The position numbers and the translations under genes were made by a program. Under the pieces are notes generated by a model. That model saw nothing but the letters and a program-made list of their open reading frames with translations, was not told where the DNA came from and ran no database searches. This document shows, one piece after another, positions 34,315 through 41,691 of a stretch of DNA of 57,880 nt. Each line of letters begins with the position of its first letter. Within the stretch, counting starts at the first letter, position 1. Source of the stretch: a virus; the IMG/VR virus record IMGVR_UViG_3300049473_000108, positions 1 to 57,880 of that record. The stretch is one strand, 5' to 3'.

Positions 34315-34947
34315 TTATAACGGCCTATATTTCTGGATTTTCACTACTCTGCCCGCTTTATCCACAAGGAAACCATATTTTTGGCTAAAATCGAACAGGG
34401 CTTTGGTTAATCTTACATCGTGAAGATTGTATTGAAGTAACTCGTCGTATCGTTTTTCCTGATATAACAAAGGTGCCTTCGCTCCATGCCCAATCTTCCC
34501 CATGCCCAAGGTCCCCTCCGCAAGTCCATCAAGTCCGAAAGAACCATCGTGGATTTCTTTTGCCCCGAGTTTTAACTCTGCTTCCGCCACAGTATGGCAC
34601 GCAAACCGACTTTTGACGTATTCCAAAAGCAAATCGTAATTGTACCAGCCTATAGGGAATGCTGTCGAGGATACTACTGCACCACTGGCATAGCCAAGTC
34701 CTCTCTCGTTACCGAGTATTACTCTGCTATCAAACTTAATCCCGTTGAATGTTATCGCGATTTGATTGAGGAGAAGCGATATAAGCTCTTGCCGTCCTTT
34801 CTCGTGCAGAAAGAGGAAATATTGGTTTCTGTTATAGAAGTAGGCTACGCCGGAAGCGAAACCCATTCCTTGCGGATTGTCCCATCCGCCTTGGACATCA
34901 TCAGGTGAAATAGCTACTTCCACATCGTAAACGATTAATTCTTTCAC
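34315..34947 (-). CDS. DEDD (RNase H-fold) 3'-5' exonuclease, 210 aa
   Basis: Exo motifs are in order: VYDVEVA (D8, E10), ITFNGIKFDSRV with NG..FD, and a late Asp motif QYNLHDVRLTKALFDF (YN..D). This matches the DnaQ-like/YprB-type ribonuclease-H-fold exonucleases in phage replication blocks. Probably DNA repair, proofreading or recombination. ATG at 34947 just inside the hairpin region. Confidence 0.72.
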   Translation of the reverse strand: MKELIVYDVEVAISPDDVQGGWDNPQGMGFASGVAYFYNRNQYFLFLHEKGRQELISLLLNQIAITFNGIKFDSRVILGNERGLGYASGAVVSSTAFPIGWYNYDLLLEYVKSRFACHTVAEAELKLGAKEIHDGSFGLDGLAEGTLGMGKIGHGAKAPLLYQEKRYDELLQYNLHDVRLTKALFDFSQKYGFLVDKAGRVVKIQKYRPL

Positions 34948-34975
34948 GGTTCACCTATATGCAGCCATCTTTTAA

Positions 34976-35055
34976 AGAGGGCGGACTCGGCTGTGTTAAG
35001 CCCGCCCTCTCCGAGGAGGTAGGAATGAAGGGAAAGGAGTGAAAGCCTTCATTCC
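34976..35055. terminator. Two tandem strong hairpins between exonuclease and FN3 genes
   Basis: AGAGGGCGG (34976-34984)/CCGCCCTCT (35002-35010) forms nine perfect pairs, and GGAATGAAGG (35022-35031)/CCTTCATTCC (35046-35055) ten. The first is followed by TTT on the minus strand, so minus-strand transcription of the secreted FN3 genes probably ends or is attenuated here. Together they mark the left border of the FN3 cassette. Confidence 0.6.
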
Positions 35056-35078
35056 CCCGCGTTACAGTCGCGGCCCTG

Positions 35079-35882
35079 TTATTGCTCTGCAATTTCCTTT
35101 ATCCTCAGATTCCCTGGCACCGAAGGCGGTTCATTCTCAGGTTCAACTTGTGCCTCAGGGGGTGAAACAACCACAAATGACGAGAATACTTTGTTGGAAA
35201 GGCCACTTTCCAGGCCTTCAGTATCATACGCGGTCACAGCATAGTAAAAAATGCCCGGAGTTAAACCGGTTACCAACAGTTCAGTCACATTTTTTACGTC
35301 GACTGCTTCAGCATCGCTCAGGTCTTTGTTATTTCCGTAATAGACTTTATATCCTGCTAAGTCTGACTCTGTATTCGCATCCCAGGCTAAAGTGATGCTG
35401 ACTGTTTCTACATCATCCTCAAGTATATCGATGAAGTCGATGCGTGCATATTCCCCTTGGTCTGCCTTACCGATGATGCTTATTACATCTCCCTGTTTGA
35501 GAGCTATGCCAGTTAAATCCTTCACGGTATAGCTTGACGTATCTGTAGCATCGGCCAAGTCCTCATTTAGAGCCCACATTGAGATAAGAGTTTCGCCGAT
35601 AAACAACGATAGCATTCCGGCGCCGTCTGATTCATCAACATAACCTATTCTAAAGCGATACCTACCGTCAGCTCCCTCAAATGTATAAGTAGCTGTGCCT
35701 GTCCCGTCAGTTGTAGAGACGCGGATTACTTTACCACCCGAGAACCAACTGTGCCCGGTAACATCGACTTTATAGCCACCTAGAGTCATATTTTCTGCCT
35801 CGACTCTGACCTCAGCCATGGCAAATCCTTGGGGAAGAAACATAACAAGAATTGCCGAGATGATGATTAATAGTTTTTTCAT
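35079..35882 (-). CDS. Secreted CBM6-like + fibronectin III protein, 267 aa
   Basis: A signal peptide (MKKLLIIISAILVMFLPQGF, then AMAEVRVEAE) is followed by a CBM6/malectin-like domain (VEAENMTLGGYKVD) and one FN3 domain (VSITLAWDANTESDLAGYKV). The C-terminus ends PGNLRIKEIAEQ. It is exported, probably to the envelope or beyond. Start at the ATG 35882, behind GGAGG. It is coupled to the larger secreted gene upstream, which ends with the same NLRIKEI. A typical cargo (moron) type of gene in a temperate phage. Confidence 0.72.
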   Translation of the reverse strand: MKKLLIIISAILVMFLPQGFAMAEVRVEAENMTLGGYKVDVTGHSWFSGGKVIRVSTTDGTGTATYTFEGADGRYRFRIGYVDESDGAGMLSLFIGETLISMWALNEDLADATDTSSYTVKDLTGIALKQGDVISIIGKADQGEYARIDFIDILEDDVETVSITLAWDANTESDLAGYKVYYGNNKDLSDAEAVDVKNVTELLVTGLTPGIFYYAVTAYDTEGLESGLSNKVFSSFVVVSPPEAQVEPENEPPSVPGNLRIKEIAEQ

Positions 35883-35896
35883 AACTCTTTCCTCCA

Positions 35897-37636
35897 TTAT
35901 TTTATTTCCTTTATCCTCAAATTCTTAGGATTAGAAATCGGTTGTGGCTCTACAATTGGCACCAGCGAAGATACCTCATCATTGAAATCCGATTCCAGAC
36001 CATCTGCATCATAAGCAGTGATGTTCCAGTAATAAGGGCCTCCCGCTGATACATCTGGGAGGATATACTGTGGCTTGTTTGGGTCAGCTAATTCTTCAAC
36101 CAGGATTTGAGCTATGGGCTCACCCTTGGTATATCCCCCCGATTCCAGCGATTGATAGAGCCTGTAGCCGGCTAAATTATCGTCAGGATCGGTTGATGCA
36201 TCCCATTCAAATGTCACACTATATTTCTTTTCCTGCTCTTCCGGCGCTACATAAGGAGGAGGCACAGGATATTCTCCAGCGGCTATGTCTTCTCTCCACG
36301 TCTCAGGCAAGGTGATTTGAAAAATGTCTATTTCGCAGCCCTCATCATTTCCATAACTGCATCCCCATCCACTGGAAAAATACAGCCTTTTTCCATCCCT
36401 TGTTATCTTGCCAAATGGATCATCAACCCCATCAGTCCTTTGGCCTAGAGTATGAGTATGACAAACTCTCCATACTTTTGGAGGAGGATCAGTTCTTGTG
36501 GTGAGCTCCACCAAGTCAATCTCGTGCTGTCCCCATTGAAATGGAACTTCAGGCCAGCGTGGATGATAGCAAGAGTAGACTCCCCATCCAGGGGTAAGAT
36601 GGCAGTTGCCGGAAGCGTGATAACCAGCGTTAGGCTTTTCAACCAGATAGGTGAGTTCCCCTGTTTCCAGGTCCTCCATCGCATACCAGTATTTGCCATC
36701 CTTTATGCTGTATCCGAATATAACTTCCCTCCCTTCGGCGCTAATAGCCATGTCCGCATGGCCCCATTCCAGATTCATATCCCGCAGCATGTTAAGATTG
36801 CGGTCATAAAGCCTATGAGCATCGCCGGTCCAGACATATTTTCCGCTCGGAGACATAGAACAGAATCCGGGATGTCTCCAGCCGGGCTGATCCCATCGTA
36901 ATGTGGCTATTGTCTTTCCGTTATCCTTGCCATAATGATCCTTGTCGTAGACCAATATCCCTGGCCTGGGCCATCTGGTGCCAAGCGTTCTGGCTTCGTC
37001 ATAGGCTACTATCGACCACACCCAATATCTGCTATTGTCAGATGAGTCGCCTTCCTCCCAGAACTCTACAGATTGTACATTCCACTCGCTCCAGTGTGCG
37101 TCTATATCTTCCTGGAAGTTATGGAGCATAGTCATCTGACCATCTTTAAGTGTGCCGTCCTCCTTGAATTCCAAGATGTATTTGTAGAAAGCTTTAGTGC
37201 CATAGCTCATCGTGAAGTAGCAAACATGAGGATCTTGGTAATCCCATCTCACGTCCAATCTTCTTTTCCACTCTACCCATTTAGTCGGTATGCAACCGAG
37301 TTTCTTATAGGGAGGAACTGCCTGCCAGAAGCACCAGCCTGAGTCGTAGCTACCTTGGACAGTAATAATGGTGCCGTCCGCATTCTCGCAGCTATGCTTA
37401 GGGTAGCCAGAATAAAACCATTTTTTGCCTTCGCAGTTATCGAGGACGGAATCAGTTATCCTGACTATCTGAGAATGGAAAATGGGATCAGTATAGATTT
37501 CACCCTTGGCTGGTTTTGAGACGGCGGGGATAGGATAGAAGTTTAGGTCGTCTATGACATAATCGAAAGCGAAAGCCCAAGAGCTAATTACAATGGCTAG
37601 CCCCGCAAGTGCTAGCAGGATCATGGACCTTTTCAT
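35897..37636 (-). CDS. Secreted beta-propeller + fibronectin III protein, 579 aa
   Basis: A signal peptide (MKRSMILLALAGLAIVISSW) is followed by six or so propeller-type blades (GFCSMSPSGKYVWTGDAHRL; DPFGKITRDGKRLYFSSGWG), then an FN3 domain (VTFEWDASTDPDDNLAGYRL) and the tail NPKNLRIKEIK. The propeller resembles TolB/oligogalacturonate-lyase-like blades, but no active site is assigned. Probably a secreted or surface factor expressed by lysogens. Its C-terminal tail matches its partner. Confidence 0.68.
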   Translation of the reverse strand: MKRSMILLALAGLAIVISSWAFAFDYVIDDLNFYPIPAVSKPAKGEIYTDPIFHSQIVRITDSVLDNCEGKKWFYSGYPKHSCENADGTIITVQGSYDSGWCFWQAVPPYKKLGCIPTKWVEWKRRLDVRWDYQDPHVCYFTMSYGTKAFYKYILEFKEDGTLKDGQMTMLHNFQEDIDAHWSEWNVQSVEFWEEGDSSDNSRYWVWSIVAYDEARTLGTRWPRPGILVYDKDHYGKDNGKTIATLRWDQPGWRHPGFCSMSPSGKYVWTGDAHRLYDRNLNMLRDMNLEWGHADMAISAEGREVIFGYSIKDGKYWYAMEDLETGELTYLVEKPNAGYHASGNCHLTPGWGVYSCYHPRWPEVPFQWGQHEIDLVELTTRTDPPPKVWRVCHTHTLGQRTDGVDDPFGKITRDGKRLYFSSGWGCSYGNDEGCEIDIFQITLPETWREDIAAGEYPVPPPYVAPEEQEKKYSVTFEWDASTDPDDNLAGYRLYQSLESGGYTKGEPIAQILVEELADPNKPQYILPDVSAGGPYYWNITAYDADGLESDFNDEVSSLVPIVEPQPISNPKNLRIKEIK

Positions 37637-37930
37637 ATTTTTTTCCTTTCCTTTGATTTACTCCTTTAATCATCTCTGCGATAACGCGGTCTACTGCGCT
37701 TTGGTCCAGCTTTATTTCTGATTGGGGACTCCTCGCGTCCAAAGTCAAATACCAAAGGCCGGACCAGAGCATGAGAGCCTGGAGATCCGCATCTTCGTCT
37801 CGTTGAAGCGCTTTCGTATGTTCATCACTAGATGCGCCAGAAACCTTGCTTTATGCTTTAGTGAATCTATACACTTATGGAGTCCACACCTTTATCTCTA
37901 GTATCGGCTTGTTGTCATCACGGCATCACA
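37637..37930. other. Intergenic stretch upstream of the secreted FN3 pair
   Basis: About 290 bases separate the HNH gene from the propeller gene. One open frame (MLWSGLWYLTLDARSPQSEI...) crosses into the propeller gene but lacks SD and domain signals, so I do not call it. The region probably holds the cassette's promoter and may be an insertion border. No clear promoter or terminator stood out. Confidence 0.4.
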
Positions 37931-38572
37931 TCAAAATGCCAAAGATGGTTGAAATGCTCTGCTCAATTTGTTGCTCTTATGTCTATTTTCTGATTTCCAA
38001 AGTGGTTGTAAATTTGAAAGTGACCAGCATTTTCTGAAATCTAAATCAGAGGTTGACTTGTAATTAAAAGCAGAGATCGGAACAATATGATCAAGCTCCC
38101 ATTTGCCATAATTGCTCCATGTCATTCCAAGTTTAAAATGTTTTTCTAGATGTTTCTTTAAATCTTGTAAACTATATCCCAATAGATCAAAATACTTTGA
38201 CTTGCCTTTACTGTTTGCGAGCGTTTCATGCATTCTTCTACTTATGCAGACGCTCAACCTGAACATTGAATCGTTGCTTCTTCTTTTTTTATTGTAAGCT
38301 TTAAGGTATTCATTGACCTTTTTTCTATATTTTCTCTTTGATTCACGTTCTATTTCTCTAACTCTCTCAAGATTGTCCGATCTGTAGCGCTTTTTAGCTT
38401 CTTTGATCTTCTTAGCATTGATCTGCTTATAAGTTTCATAATAAAGTTTCATGCAGGCTTTACACCAACACTGATATACAACTTTTCCACTTTTCCTCTT
38501 TCCTTTTTTAGAAAAGCAGTTAAGAGATTTTAGCTTTTGGCACTTTGAGCACTTTTTCGTCAAGGCTTCCAT
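37931..38572 (-). CDS. Free-standing HNH homing endonuclease with N-terminal zinc finger, 213 aa
   Basis: An N-terminal Cys cluster (CSKCQKLKSLNCFSKKGKR, then CWCKACMKLYYETY) is followed by a Lys/Arg-rich helical linker and a C-terminal HNH: WELDHIVPISAFNYKS and CWSLSNLQPLWKSENRHKSN. This is the DHIVP...NLQPL...N..K pattern. It nicks or cuts specific DNA to spread itself. It follows the resolvase gene and overlaps its end by 13 bases. Confidence 0.75.
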   Translation of the reverse strand: MEALTKKCSKCQKLKSLNCFSKKGKRKSGKVVYQCWCKACMKLYYETYKQINAKKIKEAKKRYRSDNLERVREIERESKRKYRKKVNEYLKAYNKKRRSNDSMFRLSVCISRRMHETLANSKGKSKYFDLLGYSLQDLKKHLEKHFKLGMTWSNYGKWELDHIVPISAFNYKSTSDLDFRKCWSLSNLQPLWKSENRHKSNKLSRAFQPSLAF

Positions 38573-38823
38573 ACAGCTATCTTTAAAATTGGTTTTTGAT
38601 CGTCCCGACAAAGAATATAACGGTGTTCGCTCAATTCGTGATACATCCAGCCAAATGCCCTTCTGCGTCTTTTGCATGATACCTTTTCGTTGTCTATCCG
38701 AACGTCAGGCTTGCGGCTCATAGGAGTGCGCCCGGCTTCGTGGCCGTAAGCCCTTGCGATGTTGACGACTTCCCTTTCAAAGTTGTCGCCTTTACGTTTG
38801 GGGGATTTGCCGCCCTTGCTCAT
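38560..38823 (-). CDS. Holliday-junction-resolvase-like PD-(D/E)XK protein, 87 aa
   Basis: KGDNFEREVVNIARAYGHEA, then KPDVRIDNEKVSCKRRRRAF and YILCRDDQKPILKIAV match small phage Hjc-like resolvases: N-terminal Glu, PD, then xCK on the second core strand. The usual Glu two before the Lys (E-x-K) is Ser here, so catalysis may be changed. Start set at ATG 38823 with GAGAGG at good spacing. Confidence 0.65.
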   Translation of the reverse strand: MSKGGKSPKRKGDNFEREVVNIARAYGHEAGRTPMSRKPDVRIDNEKVSCKRRRRAFGWMYHELSEHRYILCRDDQKPILKIAVWKP

Positions 38824-39002
38824 GGGTTTGCCTCTCCCGTTACCCACACAATCCTGATTCCTGGAATTCGCATAAAAACAAGCCTTCCCGTTCTTTTGAA
38901 CCCGAACCAATTTTCAAAAGGATTCCACACATACAAGGCAATGCGGACAATACCGAATACTGGCTTATGTTTGATCGAGCCTAGCTTTAAAATTCGGTTC
39001 AT
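38820..39002 (-). CDS. Small basic protein, 60 aa
   Basis: It encodes MNRILKLGSIKHKPVFGIVR and ends in GEANP, with several aromatic and Arg residues. SD GGGAG before the ATG, which lies just after the stop of the upstream gene; four-base overlap with the resolvase. No family recognised. Confidence 0.5.
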   Translation of the reverse strand: MNRILKLGSIKHKPVFGIVRIALYVWNPFENWFGFKRTGRLVFMRIPGIRIVWVTGEANP

Positions 39003-39004
39003 CT

Positions 39005-39442
39005 CTACAATTCCACTCCCCTCACATAGTATATCCTCGGCCTCCATCCTGTCCTTTCCAGAGGAAATACCTCGCCTATCGTCTTCAACATCTCAAAGAT
39101 ATCCCACTTATTGATGGTTACGCTCGCTTGCAGTTCCTTAAACGTGATAGGCCTGGTAAGCAGCTTGAGAAAGGCATAATGGCGCTTGATTCTCGAATGC
39201 CTTCCCCGATGGCCTGCCTTGGAGATGAAGGCTTGCATCTCCTTGTTGCATTCCATGCATTCCCAGTGCTCTATTTTGGCATCGTCAGACATTGGGCTTC
39301 GAGGTCCATAGTGATTGAGGCTGCTCCGCCTCCAGATGCAATAGGATTTCCGGATAGTGGCTTTGATGCGGGGGCAGTAGAAGTAGTCGAGGCTATTGAG
39401 TTGGCTGTTTATGATATGTTGTGCGGGGAGAGGCAATGTCAT
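39005..39442 (-). CDS. Cys-containing DNA-binding-like protein, 145 aa
   Basis: The N-terminal half has Cys residues with zinc-binding spacing (YFYCPRIKATIRKSYCIWRR; ECMECNKEM). The C-terminal half looks like a winged helix (HYAFLKLLTRPITFKELQAS; WDIFEMLKTIGEVFPLERTG). Possibly a transcriptional or replication regulator of this block. Unnamed family. Confidence 0.5.
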   Translation of the reverse strand: MTLPLPAQHIINSQLNSLDYFYCPRIKATIRKSYCIWRRSSLNHYGPRSPMSDDAKIEHWECMECNKEMQAFISKAGHRGRHSRIKRHYAFLKLLTRPITFKELQASVTINKWDIFEMLKTIGEVFPLERTGWRPRIYYVRGVEL

Positions 39443-39484
39443 TGATATAGACGGACTTTACTTTATTAAATTAATTTTTGTTTT

Positions 39485-39703
39485 TTATTGTTTTGACTCC
39501 TCAAAGGTCTCTGTGTAATACTTATCCCAGAATTCGGGAGTGTCCTGTTTATCAGTAATATCCTGGAGAATGTATTTGCGGATAGCGTCGGAAACCACTT
39601 GGCTTCGGCTTGTGAAGCGTTCTCGGGCGAGAGCATCAATCATCCTGACGAGTCGAGGATCAAGGGAGATAGAAAATTGCTCTTTATCTAAATTTCTAGG
39701 CAT
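39485..39703 (-). CDS. Ribbon-helix-helix (CopG/Arc-like) regulator, 72 aa
   Basis: It encodes FSISLDPRLVRMIDALARER, then FTSRSQVVSDAIRKYILQDI: the RHH fold (beta strand, two helices with the FTSRSQVV turn). It is first gene of the minus-strand replication block. Its ATG lies 11 bp from the divergent ATG of the secreted protein at 39715, so its promoter must lie inside that gene. Probably autoregulatory. Confidence 0.78.
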   Translation of the reverse strand: MPRNLDKEQFSISLDPRLVRMIDALARERFTSRSQVVSDAIRKYILQDITDKQDTPEFWDKYYTETFEESKQ

Positions 39704-39714
39704 AGGAGGTCTCC
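39704..39714. promoter_or_regulatory. Shared ribosome-binding region of two divergent genes
   Basis: AGGAGGTCTCC separates the divergent ATGs. AGGAGG is the SD of the plus-strand gene and the complement of CTCC gives GGAG as SD of the minus-strand gene. The two mRNAs must overlap at their 5' ends by at least this segment. Confidence 0.65.
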
Positions 39715-39987
39715 ATGAGAAAAGTAGCTCTAATACTTATCGCTCTGCTTTTATCCGTGGGTCTGGCATATGGGCAGGATAAGTGGACTGTTGAGCCCAT
39801 GTATCCGGACCTTGTGCCGAATGATGGCTTTCTGGATAAAGGCACGTGGCAAAATCCATATGTAATCAGGGATTTCTTAGGTAATACAAAAGGCACAATT
39901 AAGCCCCTGTACCCGGACTTGCATCCAAATGACGGGTTCCTCGATTCGGGCACTGTGTTTAACCCATGGGTCATCGAACCTGAATAA
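39715..39987 (+). CDS. Small secreted protein with two 24-residue repeats, 90 aa
   Basis: Signal peptide MRKVALILIALLLSVGLAYG is followed by two near-identical repeats: PMYPDLVPNDGFLDKGTWQN(PYVI) and PLYPDLHPNDGFLDSGTVFN(PWVI), 10 residues apart. No known domain. Encoded alone in the switch region with its own hairpin downstream, it may be a lysogenic conversion or superinfection-exclusion factor, but that is inference. Confidence 0.65.
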   Translation: MRKVALILIALLLSVGLAYGQDKWTVEPMYPDLVPNDGFLDKGTWQNPYVIRDFLGNTKGTIKPLYPDLHPNDGFLDSGTVFNPWVIEPE

Positions 39988-40003
39988 CTAATCTCACATT
40001 GAA

Positions 40004-40027
40004 AGGGGAGCGTGTCGGCGCTCCCCT
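40004..40027. terminator. Nine-base-pair hairpin between convergent genes
   Basis: AGGGGAGCG TGTCGG CGCTCCCCT is a perfect stem-loop placed between the plus-strand secreted gene and the minus-strand HTH gene. It has no long U-run on either side, but its location between convergent stops suggests a bidirectional terminator. Confidence 0.6.
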
Positions 40028-40043
40028 CCTCCTAAAACGACTC

Positions 40044-40256
40044 CTAATCGAGGCCGGGAGCCGTTTTTTGTTGTGGACATAAAAGCTCAGTTAGACTTAC
40101 CAAGCCGCTAGTGGCCTTTTCTATTTTGAACGCATTACTTGCGGATACCGCTTTCCCGTTTACAGCTCGGGAGATAGTAGATTGACTGAGATTATGTTTT
40201 TTGGCGAATGCCAGGCCGCTAAGATTCTGGGTTTCAAGGAAATTTTTTAGATACAT
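40044..40256 (-). CDS. Cro/CI-type HTH regulator, 70 aa (minus side of switch)
   Basis: GLAFAKKHNLSQSTISRAVN is a lambda-repressor-like HTH with the SQSTISRAVNG recognition helix. It has no cleavage domain. Its -10 (CATAAT, 40264-40269) is so close to the ATG that the mRNA should begin at or one base before the start codon, as in leaderless cI transcripts. It faces the HTH gene at 40298. Confidence 0.72.
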   Translation of the reverse strand: MYLKNFLETQNLSGLAFAKKHNLSQSTISRAVNGKAVSASNAFKIEKATSGLVSLTELLCPQQKTAPGLD

Positions 40257-40263
40257 GAATCGG

Positions 40264-40291
40264 ATTATGCATATTTGATTAAAAATGTCAA
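40264..40291 (-). promoter_or_regulatory. Switch promoter with 15-bp operator-like element (copy 1)
   Basis: On the minus strand TTGACA (40291-40286), 16 bases, CATAAT (40269-40264). The -10 lies inside TCAAATATGCATAAT (40278-40264), which is repeated upstream of 40623. No SD is present, and the expected transcription start is at about 40257. Confidence 0.65.
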
Positions 40292-40297
40292 GAGGAA

Positions 40298-40522
40298 ATG
40301 ATTCCTGAAAGCACTAAGCAGGCCATTATTGCCAAAGCCAAAGAAATGGGCTATGCTGATCATTCTGGCAAAATCTCGCAAGTGGGCATAAATACTACAA
40401 GATTGGCTAAAGATGCTGGCTTAAATCAATCCACTCTCTGGAGATTTCTAAATGGCAAAACCGATATGGGATATAAAAAGCTGCAAAAGCTTTATCGTTA
40501 TCTCGGAATTCCCTACCTTTAA
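40298..40522 (+). CDS. HTH regulator, 74 aa (plus side of switch)
   Basis: It encodes TTRLAKDAGLNQSTLWRFLN and GKTDMGYKKLQKLYRYLGI: Xre-type HTH. It is divergent from the 40256 gene across 41 bp containing the operator-like element, the arrangement of a CI/Cro switch. Which of the two is the lysogenic repressor cannot be told from sequence. AGAGGA lies close to the ATG. Confidence 0.7.
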   Translation: MIPESTKQAIIAKAKEMGYADHSGKISQVGINTTRLAKDAGLNQSTLWRFLNGKTDMGYKKLQKLYRYLGIPYL

Positions 40523-40584
40523 AAAAAACATTTCAATAAAATCGAATAGTTAGAGCTGCTCTTGAAACTCCATTCATTTTTTTG

Positions 40585-40612
40585 TTGTGTTTATTATTCA
40601 AATATGCATAAT
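40585..40612 (+). promoter_or_regulatory. Promoter with the 15-bp operator-like element (copy 2)
   Basis: TTGTGT (40585-40590), 16 bases, CATAAT (40607-40612). TCAAATATGCATAAT (40598-40612) is identical to copy 1 in opposite orientation. The next ATG is at 40623 with no SD, so this transcript would have a leader of only a few bases. It controls the early plus-strand operon. Confidence 0.62.
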
Positions 40613-40622
40613 AAACCTTAAA

Positions 40623-41117
40623 ATGACAAAGCAAGAACAGTCCAAAAATTCCGAAATCTGTATCTACTGTGCCGAACGGCCCGTCTGGATAAGGACAAGG
40701 AAATTGTGTCGTCCGTGTTATAACAAGCTGTATCGCGAAGGAAAACTCATTCGTATGTCTGACATTAGGCATGTAAAAAAACATTTTAGGACCAAAGGTT
40801 TAAATTCACTTACTTCTCGTCAAATCATCAATCAGTACGAACAACTAGGGGAACTGGAGTTCATTAAGAATTATTTCAATCACAAAAATTGGATCCCCCA
40901 ACCCGCTAACTTTTACCTCGATGGTCTGAAGTATACCCCTGACTTCTATGATGCGGAAAGAAACGTCTTCGTCGAAGTCTCCCGGACAAGGCAAGCTTAT
41001 GGGCAAAACAAGCACAAATATCAATTATTTCGGGAACTGTTCCCTCAACTGAATTTTGAAATCCGCAAGCCTTCTGGAGAACTATTGGATGAAACCACCA
41101 GACAAAAACAACCCTAA
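40623..41117 (+). CDS. Zinc-finger plus PD-(D/E)XK-like nuclease, 164 aa
   Basis: CIYCAERPVWIRTRKLCRPC is a four-Cys zinc knuckle. Later LKYTPDFYDAERNVFVEVSR has the shape of a PD-(D/E)XK site (PDF...VEV.) but with Ser where Lys is usual. This may be a DNA-binding nuclease or an inactive derivative. ATG at 40623 chosen because an upstream in-frame start would lie inside the promoter. First gene of the early operon. Confidence 0.55.
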   Translation: MTKQEQSKNSEICIYCAERPVWIRTRKLCRPCYNKLYREGKLIRMSDIRHVKKHFRTKGLNSLTSRQIINQYEQLGELEFIKNYFNHKNWIPQPANFYLDGLKYTPDFYDAERNVFVEVSRTRQAYGQNKHKYQLFRELFPQLNFEIRKPSGELLDETTRQKQP

Positions 41118-41223
41118 GTTCAGGCCCCCCCGCACTATGGTTTGCAAGGGCAAACGCAAGAAGAAAGAGCGCCCTTTAGCTACCCTGCGGGAGGTGTGGC
41201 CTAAGAAGGAAACAAAAACATGA
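41089..41223 (+). CDS. Small basic protein, 44 aa
   Basis: It encodes MKPPDKNNPKFRPPRTMVCK and GKRKKKERPLATLREVW. It overlaps both neighbours (29 bases and ATGA), which argues for real translation. Very basic with one Cys; probably nucleic-acid or ribosome interacting. Family unknown. Confidence 0.55.
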   Translation: MKPPDKNNPKFRPPRTMVCKGKRKKKERPLATLREVWPKKETKT

Positions 41224-41402
41224 AAATGCCCAAATCCGACCTCGGCTACGTAGAAAGGCAATTCAGACAGTGTATCGGTTTAGGCTACTGTAAAGCGTGC
41301 CGTCAATGGGACGCATTGGTACTGCCTCGGCGGATATGCTTTGATTGCCTTAAATTGAGGCTAAAGGATGTCCGAGAAAGGATGCGGAAGGAACGCAAAT
41401 GA
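41220..41402 (+). CDS. Zinc-finger small protein, 60 aa
   Basis: GYCKACRQWDALVLPRRICF followed by DCLKLRLKDVRERMRKERK: two CxxC-type pairs (CKAC, CFDC) and a basic helix. ATGA overlaps on both sides. Likely nucleic-acid binding. Confidence 0.6.
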   Translation: MKMPKSDLGYVERQFRQCIGLGYCKACRQWDALVLPRRICFDCLKLRLKDVRERMRKERK

Positions 41403-41500
41403 AAACCATCGAAGAGACTAGAAACTTCTTTAAGGGCCTCCTAATAGCCTCGGCTATATCCTTAGCTTTCTGGCCCCTAATGGGATGGATATTCCTATGA
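41399..41500 (+). CDS. Single-helix membrane microprotein, 33 aa
   Basis: It encodes MKTIEETRNFFKGLLIASAI and SLAFWPLMGWIFL. A charged N-terminus precedes one membrane helix. ATGA coupling at both ends supports it as a gene. Confidence 0.5.
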   Translation: MKTIEETRNFFKGLLIASAISLAFWPLMGWIFL

Positions 41501-41691
41501 TGAAGATAAATCTCCTCCGCAACCTTGGCTGGTCAGGCCAATATTACCTCATCAGCCGAAAAAGGTTTGAACTCCTTGCTGAATCTCATCGCAATTTCGG
41601 AAAGGCGAAAGGGATCCGAGCCTTAAAGGAAGCTGCTTGCAGGAACGTGGCTATTGAGCATTTAATCGCACAACTAAAGGATGAAAAATGA
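41497..41691 (+). CDS. Small helical protein, 64 aa
   Basis: It encodes MMKINLLRNLGWSGQYYLIS and a basic/acidic helical end. I use the ATG overlapping the upstream stop (41497); an ATG four codons earlier is possible. Unknown. Confidence 0.5.
   Translation: MMKINLLRNLGWSGQYYLISRKRFELLAESHRNFGKAKGIRALKEAACRNVAIEHLIAQLKDEK

Noticed and set aside
37584-37772. 62-aa minus-strand ORF over the start of the propeller gene
   Set aside because: It overlaps the signal-peptide coding region in another frame, has no SD, and shows no domain.
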